A DNA stretch of 64,000 bases, from contig NZ_AUHR01000008.1 of NCBI RefSeq assembly GCF_000423285.1, forward strand, positions 124,001 to 188,000, read 5' to 3'. The notes under the pieces were generated by a model. The model did not search any database, had not been told where the DNA came from, and saw only the letters and a list, made by a program, of their open reading frames with translations. Source of the DNA: Laribacter hongkongensis DSM 14985. GTDB taxonomy: Bacteria > Pseudomonadota > Gammaproteobacteria > Burkholderiales > Aquaspirillaceae. Positions 18,489 through 27,887 of the stretch are shown here, piece by piece. Each line of letters opens with the position of its first letter. The first letter of the stretch is position 1. The position numbers and the translations under genes are program-made.

Positions 18489-19894
18489 AAGCGGTGCTGA
18501 CAACGACCTGCCTTGCCCTGCTGCTGGCCGGCTGTGCCGTCGGGCCGGATTACCGGCGACCGGCGGTGGATGTTCCCTCCGGATTCCGCTTCCAGCAGCC
18601 GGATGCCTCTGACGCCGCGCTGGACACCGAGTGGTGGAAGGACTTCGGCGATCCGGTACTGGACGGTTATGTCAGCGAAGCGCTGGAGCACAACCGCAAT
18701 CTGGCCATTGCCGTTGCCAACGTCGATGCTGCGGCCGCCCAGCTGACCATTGCCCGGGCATCCCTGTTCCCCACGCTGGATTACCAGGCCAGTGCAAGCC
18801 GGGGGCGCAACAGCAGCCAGCAGCTCCTGCCAGGCAGCCAGGCCGGCAACAGCTTCGAGCTGCTGGGCAGCACCAGCTGGCAGATCGACCTGTGGGGTGC
18901 ACTGCGACGCCAGACCGAAGCGGCACAGGCCCTGCTGAAGGCCAGCGAACAGGCGCGGCGCGGCGTTCGGCTGTCGGTGGTGAGTTCGACCGTACAGGGC
19001 TACCTGCAATTGCGGGGGCTGGACCAGCAGCTTGCAATCGCCAGGCGGACGGCCAACAGCTACGCCGACACCGTCAAGCTGTTCGAGCTGCAATACCAGT
19101 ACGGGGCCATTGCCCGCATCACGCTGGAACAGGTCCGCAGCCAGTACCAGTCAGCGCTGGCCAGCATTCCGCCGATCGAGGCCTCGATCGTGCAGACCGA
19201 AAACGCCCTCTCCCTGCTGCTGGGGCGCAACCCTGGCCCGGTCGTGCGCGGCAAGCCGCTGGCGGAACTCCGGCTGCCGCCGGTTCCCGGCGCGCTGCCC
19301 TCCAGCCTGCTGACCCGGCGGCCGGACATCCTGGAGGCCGAAGCCAGGCTCGTGTCGGCCAATGCCAAAATCGGCGTGGCCCGGGCCCAGTATTTCCCGC
19401 AACTGACCCTGAATGCCGGCATTGGCAGCCTGGCCACCCGCACCGGCAGCCTGCTGACCGCAGGGGCCGGCATCTGGAGCGTGGCCGGCGCGCTGGCCGG
19501 TTCGGTTTTCTCGGGTGGTGCCACCGTCGGCGCAGTCAGAAGTGCCGAGGCCTCGACCCGCGCAGCCGAGCAGACCTATCTGCAAACCATCCAGCAGGCC
19601 TTTGCAGACGTCGAAAACGCCCTGTCCGGCTGGCAGACCTCGTCGCAACGCCTGAAATCCCTTGAAGACCTGCAAGCCAGCAGCCGTGAATATGCGGACC
19701 TGGCCATGCTGCAATACCAGGGAGGTATCGCCAACTACCTGACCGTGCTTGATGCCCGGCGCCAGCTGTATTCCGCCGAAATCGACGCAGCTTCGGCCCG
19801 CACCGGCTATCTGAGCAATGCCGTGGCGGTGTATCTGGCACTGGGTGGCGACTGGGGTACTGCCACGCAGCCCCAGCCCCGGCCGACACCATGA
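18485..19894 (+). CDS. Outer membrane efflux lipoprotein (NodT/OprM family)
   Basis: A 469-residue TolC-like channel. The lipoprotein signal is KAVLTTTCLALLLAGCAVGPDYRRP with the lipidated cysteine at residue 17. Two OEP repeats are visible, with WWKDFGDPVLDGYVSEAL near the start, SSTSW-type DLWG motif (TSWQIDLWGALRRQTEAA), LLTRRPDILEAEARLVSANA at the repeat boundary, and YQGGIANYLTVLDARRQL near the end. It closes the three-gene RND operon and is coupled to the pump gene by an ATGA overlap. Confidence 0.94.
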   Translation: MKAVLTTTCLALLLAGCAVGPDYRRPAVDVPSGFRFQQPDASDAALDTEWWKDFGDPVLDGYVSEALEHNRNLAIAVANVDAAAAQLTIARASLFPTLDYQASASRGRNSSQQLLPGSQAGNSFELLGSTSWQIDLWGALRRQTEAAQALLKASEQARRGVRLSVVSSTVQGYLQLRGLDQQLAIARRTANSYADTVKLFELQYQYGAIARITLEQVRSQYQSALASIPPIEASIVQTENALSLLLGRNPGPVVRGKPLAELRLPPVPGALPSSLLTRRPDILEAEARLVSANAKIGVARAQYFPQLTLNAGIGSLATRTGSLLTAGAGIWSVAGALAGSVFSGGATVGAVRSAEASTRAAEQTYLQTIQQAFADVENALSGWQTSSQRLKSLEDLQASSREYADLAMLQYQGGIANYLTVLDARRQLYSAEIDAASARTGYLSNAVAVYLALGGDWGTATQPQPRPTP

Positions 19895-19918
19895 AAAAGC
19901 GCCGGCACAGGCCGGCGC
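19894..19918 (-). terminator. Intrinsic terminator between yajQ and the RND operon
   Basis: GCGCCGGC (19899-19906) and GCCGGCGC (19911-19918) form an 8-base stem with an ACAG loop. On the minus strand it is followed by TTTTT (19898-19894), so it terminates yajQ; the plus strand has only a weak T stretch. It overlaps the stop codon of the efflux channel gene. Confidence 0.75.
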
Positions 19919-19940
19919 CGGCTTTGCCGCAAGAATGCGC

Positions 19941-20426
19941 TCACTCGCGGAAATTGTTGAACTGCAAGGGGAAATCCGTAATTTCCTTGCGCACCATGGC
20001 AATGGTTTCCTGCAACACGTCACGCTTGGCACCCGACACCCGCACGGCGTCCCCCTGGATCGAGGCCTGCACCTTGAGCTTGCTGTCCTTGATCAGGCGC
20101 ACGAGCTTTTTGGCCAGATCGGTTTCCACGCCCACCTTCACGGTGATGGCCTGCTTGACCTTGTTGCCGCTGACCTTTTCCACCTTGGCGTAATCAAGGC
20201 AGCGTACGTCCACGTCGCGTTTGGCCAGCTTGCCCAGCAGGACATCCTTGACCTGGTCCAGCTGAAAGTCACTGTCGGCATAGGCCGTCATGATCTTGTC
20301 GGCCAGTTCGACCCGCGCATCGCTGCCCTTGAAGTCGTAGCGGTTGGTGATTTCCTTGTTGCTCTGGTCCAGTGCGTTTTTGACTTCGACCAGATTCACT
20401 TCCGACACGATGTCGAACGACGGCAT
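19941..20426 (-). CDS. yajQ: YajQ family nucleotide-binding protein
   Basis: A 161-residue cytoplasmic protein of the YajQ/DUF520 family. It begins [20 protein letters not shown] and has [14 protein letters not shown] and the C-terminal [16 protein letters not shown] and [11 protein letters not shown] blocks. Members bind nucleotides, and the Xanthomonas homologue is a c-di-GMP effector. It is transcribed away from the Nfr-type operon, whose first gene also carries a c-di-GMP-binding domain. The 233-base gap between them is AT-rich and must hold both promoters. Confidence 0.94.
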   Translation of the reverse strand: MPSFDIVSEVNLVEVKNALDQSNKEITNRYDFKGSDARVELADKIMTAYADSDFQLDQVKDVLLGKLAKRDVDVRCLDYAKVEKVSGNKVKQAITVKVGVETDLAKKLVRLIKDSKLKVQASIQGDAVRVSGAKRDVLQETIAMVRKEITDFPLQFNNFRE

Positions 20427-20556
20427 AACTCTTCTCCTGATTCCGTCTCCCCGCAGGGAGAAAATTCGTCACCCCGGCATTCTAGCGGATGTCGAAAAAC
20501 TGCCTGGCACCATTCTGCTGCGTGCCGGTTGCATCAATTGCAGGCAATCACTAAAC

Positions 20557-20614
20557 ATGCATGCATATTCATGAATTTTGGCATTAGATAGCAGCATTTT
20601 AATGACTATATAAC
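20557..20614 (+). promoter_or_regulatory. AT-rich intergenic region with 10-base palindrome and candidate nfrB promoter
   Basis: ATGCATGCAT (20557-20566) is a perfect palindrome. Downstream, TAGATA (20585-20590) and TATAAC (20609-20614) are 18 bases apart on the plus strand, about 45 bases before nfrB. The hexamers are poor to fair, so this is only a candidate. Confidence 0.3.
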
Positions 20615-20659
20615 GCATGCTCGTGCGCATTTTTCTTTATCCCCTGCTGAGTCCGTCAC

Positions 20660-22864
20660 ATGAGTCTGGTCGATGTCCTGGCAGTCTATCTGCTGGGGCT
20701 CAAATATCTGGTGCTGGTCATTGCCGTCCTGCTGCTGCTCTTCGGACTGGACGACCTGTTCATCGACGCCGTGTTCTGGCTGCGTCGCGGCTGGCGCCGG
20801 CTGACGGTCTACCGCCGGCAGGAGCGGGCACGCCCTCCCCTGCTGTACCGCCAGGACGAGCAGCCGCTGGCCATCATGGTGCCGGCCTGGCAGGAAGCCG
20901 ACGTGATCGCGCACATGGCCGATCTGGCGGCGCGAACGCTGGATTACGAGAACTATCACATTTTCATCGGCACCTACCCCAACGACGCCGCCACGCAGGA
21001 ACAGGTGGACTGGGTGTGCGCCCGTCATCCCAACGTGCACAAGGTGGTATGCGCCCTGCCCGGCCCCACCAGCAAGGCAGACTGCCTCAACAACATCGTC
21101 AGCAGCATCCTGGCATTTGAAGGACGTGCCCGGATCCGCTTTGCCGGCTTCATCCTGCACGATTCGGAAGACGTGATCTCGCCGCTGGAGCTACGCCTAT
21201 TCAACCATCTGGTCGCACGCAAGGACCTGATCCAGCTGCCGGTCTACCCCTTGCCTGGCCACTGGTACCAGTTCACCCGCTCGCACTACCTCGACGAATT
21301 TGCCGAAACCCACGGCAAGGACGTGATCGTGCGCGAGGCGCTGATCGGACAGGTACCCAGTGCCGGCGTCGGTACCTGCTTCAGCCGCCGGGCCATCCAG
21401 CTATTGCAGGAAGAAGGCGATGGCGTGGTGTTCGACACCAAAAGCCTGACCGAGGATTACGACATCGGCTTCCGGCTGGCAGCACACGGCCTGCACGGTG
21501 TGTTCGTGCGCTTTGAAGACCTGCCTGCTGCCATGCAGGGCCATGACGGGCATTCCGTGCGCAACGCCCAGATCGGCGTGCGCGAGTATTTTCCCGACCG
21601 CCTGTCGCTTGCTGTCCGGCAAAAAGCCCGCTGGGTGGTCGGTATCGTGTTTCAGGGCATGAAGAACCTGCGCTGGAGCCGGCGTCCGCTGGTGAACTAT
21701 TTCCTGTGGCGCGACCGGCGGGGCGCACTGACCAACCTGGTCAGCTTTGCTGCTTTCGCAGTGCTGCTCCAACTGGCCGGCATGCAGCTGGTGTATCTGG
21801 CGTGGCCGGATACCTGGCATTTTCCGGCCCTGATCGCGACTGGCTCGCTGCTGTGGTACCTGCTCTTGGTCAACGGGCTGCTGTTCCTGCTGCGCATGGG
21901 CAGTCGCGGCTATTTCGTCTGGCACAGCTACGGGCCCGTGCAGGCCCTGCTGTCCGTCCCGCGCACGGTCTGGGGCATGCTGATCAACTTTCTGGCCCAG
22001 ATCCGGGCCATGCGCCAGATACTCGCCATCGGCAACGTCAACCGGGTGGCATGGGACAAGACCCGGCACGACTTTCCCGGCGTGGACGATGCCAACCGCG
22101 GCCCCCCGCTGGGCGAACGGCTGCTGGCCGCCGGCGCCCTGTCGCGCGACACACTGACAGCAGCCCTGGAGGCCGCACCGGCACAGCACATGCGGCTGGG
22201 TTACTACCTGGTCCGCCAGGGGCTGGTATCGCCCATGTCCCTGGCCACCGCGCTGGCCGGGCAGGCCGGCGTCACCAGCCGCGATGTGGATGCCTGGCAG
22301 CTCCCGCCCGGACTGATCGGCCAGTTGCCGGCCCGCTTTGCTCTCAAGTACGCCGTCCTGCCAGTGGAAGAATCAGCAGACAGCCTGCTGCTGGCACGCG
22401 AAAGCCCGATGCCCCCCGTTTTGCTGGCGGCCCTGTCCCGCCGGCTAGGACGACCGCTGGCCTACTGCATCTGCCCGCCAGGGCAGGTCACCGTGGGCCT
22501 GCGCCACTGGTATGCCCGGCACCGGAATGGCGCGGACCCGCGGGTACGGCTGTCCGAAGCGATCGAGCGTGGCGACGTACGGCCGGAACAGGCCGGAAAG
22601 CTGTGGCAGCAGTATGTTTCGCGCCAGTCGGTACTCGGGGATTTCCTGCTGCGCTTCAACCTGATCGAAGCTGCCGTACTCAATCAGGCACTTATCGCCT
22701 ATGAAAAAAGTGACCTTCCCTTCGGTCGCTTTCTGGTCGAGGCAGGGGTACTCGATCAGGCCGGGCTGGACCAGGCGCTGGCCCTGCAACGGGCCGAGCA
22801 GATCGATATCGACAGCCTGCTCGACCAGGGAGATGCCTTGACGTCTGCAGGAACGCCACGATGA
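20660..22864 (+). CDS. nfrB: NfrB-like glycosyltransferase with C-terminal MshEN (c-di-GMP-binding) domain
   Basis: A 734-residue membrane glycosyltransferase like E. coli NfrB, the inner-membrane part of the phage N4 receptor system. N-terminal helices (about residues 8-30) precede a GT2 domain with IMVPAWQEADVI, the metal-binding HDSED at 168-172, TEDYD at 264-268 and RQKARW at 320-325, which is the processive-type QxxRW motif. Further membrane helices follow (about 360-412). The region from about 483 (PLGERLLAAGALSRDTL, then MRLGYYLVRQGLVSP) fits an MshEN domain; a second related segment near the end (LGDFLLRFNLIEAAVL, FGRFLVEAGVLDQAGL) looks like a repeat of it. In E. coli, NfrB makes a ManNAc-containing polysaccharide when c-di-GMP binds. 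The stop overlaps wecB. Confidence 0.85.
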   Translation: MSLVDVLAVYLLGLKYLVLVIAVLLLLFGLDDLFIDAVFWLRRGWRRLTVYRRQERARPPLLYRQDEQPLAIMVPAWQEADVIAHMADLAARTLDYENYHIFIGTYPNDAATQEQVDWVCARHPNVHKVVCALPGPTSKADCLNNIVSSILAFEGRARIRFAGFILHDSEDVISPLELRLFNHLVARKDLIQLPVYPLPGHWYQFTRSHYLDEFAETHGKDVIVREALIGQVPSAGVGTCFSRRAIQLLQEEGDGVVFDTKSLTEDYDIGFRLAAHGLHGVFVRFEDLPAAMQGHDGHSVRNAQIGVREYFPDRLSLAVRQKARWVVGIVFQGMKNLRWSRRPLVNYFLWRDRRGALTNLVSFAAFAVLLQLAGMQLVYLAWPDTWHFPALIATGSLLWYLLLVNGLLFLLRMGSRGYFVWHSYGPVQALLSVPRTVWGMLINFLAQIRAMRQILAIGNVNRVAWDKTRHDFPGVDDANRGPPLGERLLAAGALSRDTLTAALEAAPAQHMRLGYYLVRQGLVSPMSLATALAGQAGVTSRDVDAWQLPPGLIGQLPARFALKYAVLPVEESADSLLLARESPMPPVLLAALSRRLGRPLAYCICPPGQVTVGLRHWYARHRNGADPRVRLSEAIERGDVRPEQAGKLWQQYVSRQSVLGDFLLRFNLIEAAVLNQALIAYEKSDLPFGRFLVEAGVLDQAGLDQALALQRAEQIDIDSLLDQGDALTSAGTPR

Positions 22865-23958
22865 AGCAGCTTCTGATCCTTACCGGCACCCGCCCGGAAA
22901 TCATCAAGATGGCTCCGGTCTACCGGGAGCTTTCCACCTTGCCGGACCTGAATGTCGCCTGGTGCCACAGCGGCCAGCACGACATCATCGCCGCCCAGAC
23001 GTTCGACTTTTTCGGCATCACGCCGGACATCGTGCTGACCCGCCCGGCCGGGCACGCACTGGCAGACCTGCTGGCCGGACTGCTGCAAGGATGCGATGCC
23101 GTTCTGGCCGGGCAGGACTGGGACATGGTGCTGGTCCACGGCGATACCAGCACCACCCTGGCCGGGGCGCTGGCAGCGTTTTACCGGCATGTCCCGGTTG
23201 GCCATGTTGAAGCCGGCCTGCGCTCCGGCCATCCCGGCGAGCCTTTTCCAGAAGAGAGCAACCGCCGGCTGGTAGCCGGAGTGGCCAGCCGCCATTACGC
23301 CCCCACGCCGCGGGCGCTGGCCAACCTGCGGGCCGAACGCATTACCCCCGGCACCATCCGGCTGACCGGCAATACTATCGTCGATGCCCAGCAGGCGCTG
23401 GCCCGCCATTACGGCATCCGCCGCGCCCCGGCCCGCACGCCCCGGTTGCTGGTCACCGCCCACCGGCGCGAAAACTGGCCGTATCTGGCCAACATCTGCG
23501 AAGCCCTGCTGGCACTGTGCCGCCATTACCCCATGCTGGAAGCCGTTTTTCCGCTGCATCCCAATCCGCTGGTACGCCAGATTGTCCACCCGCTGCTCGA
23601 CCACGAGCCCCGCATCAGCCTCACGGCACCGCTGGACTACATCGCCTTGCAGCAGGAACTGGCACAGGCCACGCTGGTCCTGACCGACTCCGGCGGCATC
23701 CAGGAAGAAGCCGCCGGTTTCCGTGTCCCCTGCCTCGTGTTGCGCGACACGACCGAACGCCCGGAAGCCATCGAGGCCGGCATGGCCGATCTGGTCGGGG
23801 TCGACCCGGCACGCATCCTCGCCGCCGCCCGGGCCTGGATCGAAGGCGAACGCCGGATCGACCCCGGCTCGGCCAATCCGTTTGGCGATGGCCGGGCCGC
23901 CCGCCGCATCCGCCAGGACGTGGCCGACTTCCTGGACCTGCCGGACAAGGCCCCGTGA
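22861..23958 (+). CDS. wecB: UDP-N-acetylglucosamine 2-epimerase (non-hydrolysing)
   Basis: WecB (365 aa) interconverts UDP-GlcNAc and UDP-ManNAc in the cytoplasm. The N-terminal LILTGTRPEIIKMAPVYREL, HGDTSTTLAGALAAFY, VEAGLRSGHPGEPFPEESNR, LVTAHRRENW, and TDSGGIQEEAAGF blocks are all characteristic. It lies between nfrB and nfrA with overlaps on both sides (ATGA and TGATG), so it most likely supplies UDP-ManNAc to NfrB. In E. coli wecB is encoded elsewhere and also serves enterobacterial common antigen, so placing it inside the operon suggests a dedicated copy. Confidence 0.95.
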   Translation: MKQLLILTGTRPEIIKMAPVYRELSTLPDLNVAWCHSGQHDIIAAQTFDFFGITPDIVLTRPAGHALADLLAGLLQGCDAVLAGQDWDMVLVHGDTSTTLAGALAAFYRHVPVGHVEAGLRSGHPGEPFPEESNRRLVAGVASRHYAPTPRALANLRAERITPGTIRLTGNTIVDAQQALARHYGIRRAPARTPRLLVTAHRRENWPYLANICEALLALCRHYPMLEAVFPLHPNPLVRQIVHPLLDHEPRISLTAPLDYIALQQELAQATLVLTDSGGIQEEAAGFRVPCLVLRDTTERPEAIEAGMADLVGVDPARILAAARAWIEGERRIDPGSANPFGDGRAARRIRQDVADFLDLPDKAP

Positions 23959-26900
23959 TGCTGCGCCTCATGCTGCTTGCCGGCCTCGGCGCGGCGGCCA
24001 CCGCGCAGGCGGCTCAGCCGGCTCCGGCAACCAGTGATTTTTTTGCCGGAGAATCCTTGGGCGAGCTGACCCGCTACCGGGTCTACCCGCTGGTTGACCG
24101 CGCCCTGCGCGACAACGCCGCCGGACGTTACGCCTCGGCCAGCGCCTTGCTGCAACAAGCCCTGAACATTGCCCCCGACAGCCAGGCCATCCGGCTGGCG
24201 CTGGCCCGCACCTTGATGCTGCAAGGCCGGTTCGGGCAGGTTGAAACCATACTGAAGCCGCTGGATGCCCGCTCCTCGTCCGTAGCCGGCCTGTTGCTGG
24301 AAAGCCGGCTCAAGCGCCTGGCCGGGCATCCGCTACCTTCTCCCCAGACCGTGCATGACTGGCTGGCCTCCAGCCCTGCGGCCCTGCAACCTCGCTATGC
24401 CGAGGCCGTACTTGATGCCCTGGCACGGCAGGATCTCTCCGCCGACGCCGGACGCTATCTGGCCCCGTGGCTGAAGGAACTGGCACAACACGACCCCGCA
24501 ACGGCCCGGCAGATGCAGGCCCGGCTGGCGCAAGGCCGGCAGGACTGGCCTGCCGCCATCGCCCAGTGGCAGGCACTGGCGCAGCAGCGCCCGCTGACAC
24601 CGGCCGAAACACTGGATTACGGCTACGCCTTGCTGGCCGCCGGCGAAGCCGAAACGGCAGCCAGACTGCTGACACCGGAAACGCTTGCCACTCCGCGTGG
24701 CCGGACACTGGCACAGGACATTGCCGCCCGCGCCAGCGCCCTTGGCCAACCGGCGCTGGCCAGCCGGACGCTGGAAATGCTGGACCAGGTCGAACCGCTG
24801 GCTCCGGCGCAACTCGGGCAGGGGCTGGAAAACGCGCTGGCCAGCCACGACATGGCGCGCGCGCGCCAGTTGGCCGGGCGGCTGGCAACCCGGGCCGACG
24901 CAGCACAACTGCCGCTGCTGCTGGAAGCATGGGCCCGGCTCGACGACTGGCCGGCCTTGCGTGCCTTTCAGGCTCCGACCCCGCAGCTGGTGGCCCGCCA
25001 GCAGGCACTGCTGCTGGAACACGCACTGCACGAACGGCAGTTTGATGCCGTGTTGGAGCAGGTGCCCGCCAGTACTCCACCAGCCAGCCCAGCATTTGCT
25101 GCCCGCCTGCAGGCACTGCAAGCCACGGGCCAGCGCGAAGCCGCGGCCCGGGGCTGGCTGGCCCGCTACCAGGCTGCCCGCACCCCGCAGGCGCTGGAGC
25201 AGGCCAGTTTCCTGCTGGCCGAAACCGGCAACAGCCAGACCGCAGCCCGTCTGCTGCAATCTGCCCTGCCTTTTGATTCCCGGCGCGATGTGCTCACCAC
25301 CCGCTTGCTCACGCTTTACCAGGCAGAACCGGTGCTCGCCTCTGCGGCTGATCTTGACATGCTTGGCCGGCAGCCCCTGTCACCAAGCCAGCGCATTGCA
25401 CTGGCCGAACTCTGGCGCCTGCGCAACGATTGCGAGGCCGCAGAATCCGTGCTGGCACCCGTATCCCCGCTGCCGGCCCGCGCCGCCCTCGTGCTCGGCC
25501 ACTGCCAGGCTCCCCGCCATCCCGGCATCGCCATCAGCTATTTTGAAGCGGCCCGCGCAACCGATCCGCAGGCGGCAAACCGGGCCCTGGCGGAGCTGTA
25601 CGCCCGCACCGGAGATGCCGCACTGGCCGTGGCAGCCTGGCAGGCATTGCCGCCGGACACCCTGACTGCCAGTGACCGCCTGAGTGCTGCACGCAGCGCA
25701 CTCGCGGCCGGCGATCCGGCCCTCGCCGATGGCTGGTGGCAGGCGGCCGGTCTTTCGCAACAGGCCGGCTGGTACGCCACCGGCGCCGCCATTGCCGAGG
25801 CGCAAGGCCGCTTGCCGCTGGCACAGGAACGCTGGCAACAGGCCCGGATGCTGGCCCCGCAGGATGCGGCGGATGCCTATGCCGCAGGCGAGCTGGCCAG
25901 AAAGATGCAGCAACCCCAGGCTGCCAGGCAGGCCTTGGCCGATGCGGTCCGGCTGGCACCGGACAATCCGGCATACCGGGCAGCGCTGGGCTTTGCGCTG
26001 GCAGAAACTGATCCGGCCCTCGCCGCAGCCAATCTGGCGGCCGCAAAGCTGCCCGGTGCCAGTGCCTTTCCGGTGGACGAAGCGCTGACTTATCTTTACG
26101 CCCGCCTCGGCGACAACCGGGAAGCCCTGCTGGCACAGCACCGGGCCCTGGAGCTGGCACCCGATTATCTTGCCTTGCAACCCGCCGATGAAGCCGCCGC
26201 GCGCGAGTATGCCCTGCGCACCGTACGCAGCGACCTGGAACGCCGCTGGAGCCTCGGCATCAATGGCTGGATCGGCAGCCAGGCCGCACCGGGCGAGTGG
26301 ATTGCCGGTACGCCCAACCCTGCCGGATCACCCAAAAACTCGCTGGAAATCAACGGTGAATGGCGACTGGGCGAGCAACCGCTCGACAACAACCGCTTTA
26401 CCGCCATCACGGCCCGGCTGATTGCCGAGGGCAGCAGCGGCGACCCCTTGCCCGGACAGTCACGCTGGCTGGGCATCGGCCTGCGTACCAAGCCATTGAG
26501 CGGGCAGAATCTTTACCTGTCGGTGGAACGGTTGTGGCAGGTGGCCGGGGCCGGCAAGGAAAACGACTGGCTGGTCCGCGCGTCGGCCAGTTTTCTTGAC
26601 CAGGGACGCTGGCGGCCTGAGTGGCACGCCGAAGGTCCGGGCTGGTGGCAGCAAAGCCTTTATCTGGATGCTGCCCGCTGGCTGGTCAACGACCATTACA
26701 CCCTGCTGGCACGCTATACCCTCGGCTACAACCACAAACTGTCGCAAACCAGCGCGCAGGTAGTGCAGCCCTATGCCCTGCTCCAGGCGCAAAAGACTGA
26801 TGCCGGCCGGGATACCCGCGCAGGCCTGGGCCTTGCCTGGCGCGGTTTTTTCGCCGCCGATCACGACCACTCCTACCGGCAACAGCAACAGCTGAAACTG

Positions 26901-26975
26901 GAATGGCAGACCGTGCTGGACTCGACGCTGGCGCACGGCAACGGCTGGTTTCTGCGGTACGAGGGCAGCTGGTAA
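23958..26975 (+). CDS. nfrA: NfrA-like outer membrane protein with TPR repeats and C-terminal barrel
   Basis: A 1005-residue protein. The ATG at 23958 overlaps the wecB stop and gives a signal peptide (LRLMLLAGLGAAATAQA). Most of the chain is Ala/Leu-rich helical repeat of TPR type (for example ASASALLQQALNIAPDSQAIRLALARTLMLQGR, QAARQALADAVRLAPDNPAYRAALG). The last 200 or so residues alternate polar and aromatic residues like a beta-barrel and end in WFLRYEGSW, an aromatic C-terminus typical of outer-membrane proteins. Length is close to E. coli NfrA (about 990). The inferred role is export of the NfrB product through the outer membrane; in E. coli it is the phage N4 receptor. Confidence 0.82.
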   Translation: MLRLMLLAGLGAAATAQAAQPAPATSDFFAGESLGELTRYRVYPLVDRALRDNAAGRYASASALLQQALNIAPDSQAIRLALARTLMLQGRFGQVETILKPLDARSSSVAGLLLESRLKRLAGHPLPSPQTVHDWLASSPAALQPRYAEAVLDALARQDLSADAGRYLAPWLKELAQHDPATARQMQARLAQGRQDWPAAIAQWQALAQQRPLTPAETLDYGYALLAAGEAETAARLLTPETLATPRGRTLAQDIAARASALGQPALASRTLEMLDQVEPLAPAQLGQGLENALASHDMARARQLAGRLATRADAAQLPLLLEAWARLDDWPALRAFQAPTPQLVARQQALLLEHALHERQFDAVLEQVPASTPPASPAFAARLQALQATGQREAAARGWLARYQAARTPQALEQASFLLAETGNSQTAARLLQSALPFDSRRDVLTTRLLTLYQAEPVLASAADLDMLGRQPLSPSQRIALAELWRLRNDCEAAESVLAPVSPLPARAALVLGHCQAPRHPGIAISYFEAARATDPQAANRALAELYARTGDAALAVAAWQALPPDTLTASDRLSAARSALAAGDPALADGWWQAAGLSQQAGWYATGAAIAEAQGRLPLAQERWQQARMLAPQDAADAYAAGELARKMQQPQAARQALADAVRLAPDNPAYRAALGFALAETDPALAAANLAAAKLPGASAFPVDEALTYLYARLGDNREALLAQHRALELAPDYLALQPADEAAAREYALRTVRSDLERRWSLGINGWIGSQAAPGEWIAGTPNPAGSPKNSLEINGEWRLGEQPLDNNRFTAITARLIAEGSSGDPLPGQSRWLGIGLRTKPLSGQNLYLSVERLWQVAGAGKENDWLVRASASFLDQGRWRPEWHAEGPGWWQQSLYLDAARWLVNDHYTLLARYTLGYNHKLSQTSAQVVQPYALLQAQKTDAGRDTRAGLGLAWRGFFAADHDHSYRQQQQLKLEWQTVLDSTLAHGNGWFLRYEGSW

Positions 26976-27865
26976 TGCTCAGACTCATATGGATGATCCT
27001 GGCCGTCTGGCTGCTGGCCCCGCCGGTACAGGCACGACCGGCCATCGTGTTCTACCAGCCGCAAAACCGCGATGCCCGGCTTGCCGACAGCGACTGGCAA
27101 ACCCTGTTCCGGACTGTCCGCCAGGCGGGATTCGACACCTTGCTGGTGCAGTGGACCCGCTGGGGAGAAGAGGATTTTGGCGGCCGCGACGGCTGGCTGG
27201 CCCGGGCTGTGGAACAGGCCCGCGATGCCGGACTGGCCATCAACCTCGGCCTGTACGCCGACCCGCAGTTTTTCCGGTGGATACAACAGGATGGTACGGA
27301 GTTTGACATCGAGCTGGCCCGTTACGCCCGCGAGACACTGGCAACGGCCCGCGCGTGGTCTGCGTCCGGTGCCGTGCAAGCCTGGTATCTGCCGGCCGAA
27401 CTGGATGACCTGCACTGGCAGCAGGCCGGCAAGCGGGCCCGGCTGATGGCGACCCTGAGTGCAATCCGCTCAGGATTGCCGGCGACTCTGCACCCGGCAG
27501 GCATCAGTGCCTTTTTCACCGGGCAAAGCTCACCGGCCCAGCTGCAACGCTGGTATGGCGAGTTGCAGCAGCAGGGCTGGCAAGTCTGGGTGCAGGATGG
27601 AGCAGGCACCCGCGCCCTGCCTGCCGCACAGCGCAAAAGCTATCTTGATGCCCTGTTTGCCTGCCCGCAGCGGGCCGGCACACCCGCCCTGGTGCTCGAA
27701 GCCTTTCGCCAGACCAGTGCCGCCGATGCCCCGTTTGCGGCCATTCCGGCTTCACCGGCACAATGGCAGGCCCAGACCCGCGAAACCCGGTCCCTGTGTC
27801 CGTCGGCAACGGGCGTGTTTTCATTGCGCTACCTGCCCCAGGCCAGCGGCTACCTGCAACCCTGA
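26975..27865 (+). CDS. Periplasmic DUF4434-like (TIM-barrel) protein of the nfr operon
   Basis: A 296-residue secreted protein. The start overlaps the nfrA stop (TAATG) and gives a signal peptide (LRLIWMILAVWLLAPPVQA). The mature part begins AIVFYQPQNRDARLADSDWQ and runs through a glycoside-hydrolase-like pattern (GFDTLLVQWTRWGEEDFGG, INLGLYADPQFFRW, AWYLPAELDDLHW) that fits DUF4434, a TIM-barrel family. Acidic residues E-E-D and E-D-D could be catalytic. The E. coli nfrBA operon also ends in a gene of similar size (ybcH), which I take to be the counterpart from memory. A role in processing the exported polysaccharide is an inference. Confidence 0.65.
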   Translation: MLRLIWMILAVWLLAPPVQARPAIVFYQPQNRDARLADSDWQTLFRTVRQAGFDTLLVQWTRWGEEDFGGRDGWLARAVEQARDAGLAINLGLYADPQFFRWIQQDGTEFDIELARYARETLATARAWSASGAVQAWYLPAELDDLHWQQAGKRARLMATLSAIRSGLPATLHPAGISAFFTGQSSPAQLQRWYGELQQQGWQVWVQDGAGTRALPAAQRKSYLDALFACPQRAGTPALVLEAFRQTSAADAPFAAIPASPAQWQAQTRETRSLCPSATGVFSLRYLPQASGYLQP

Positions 27866-27887
27866 ACCCGATACGGAGGACACCTGC

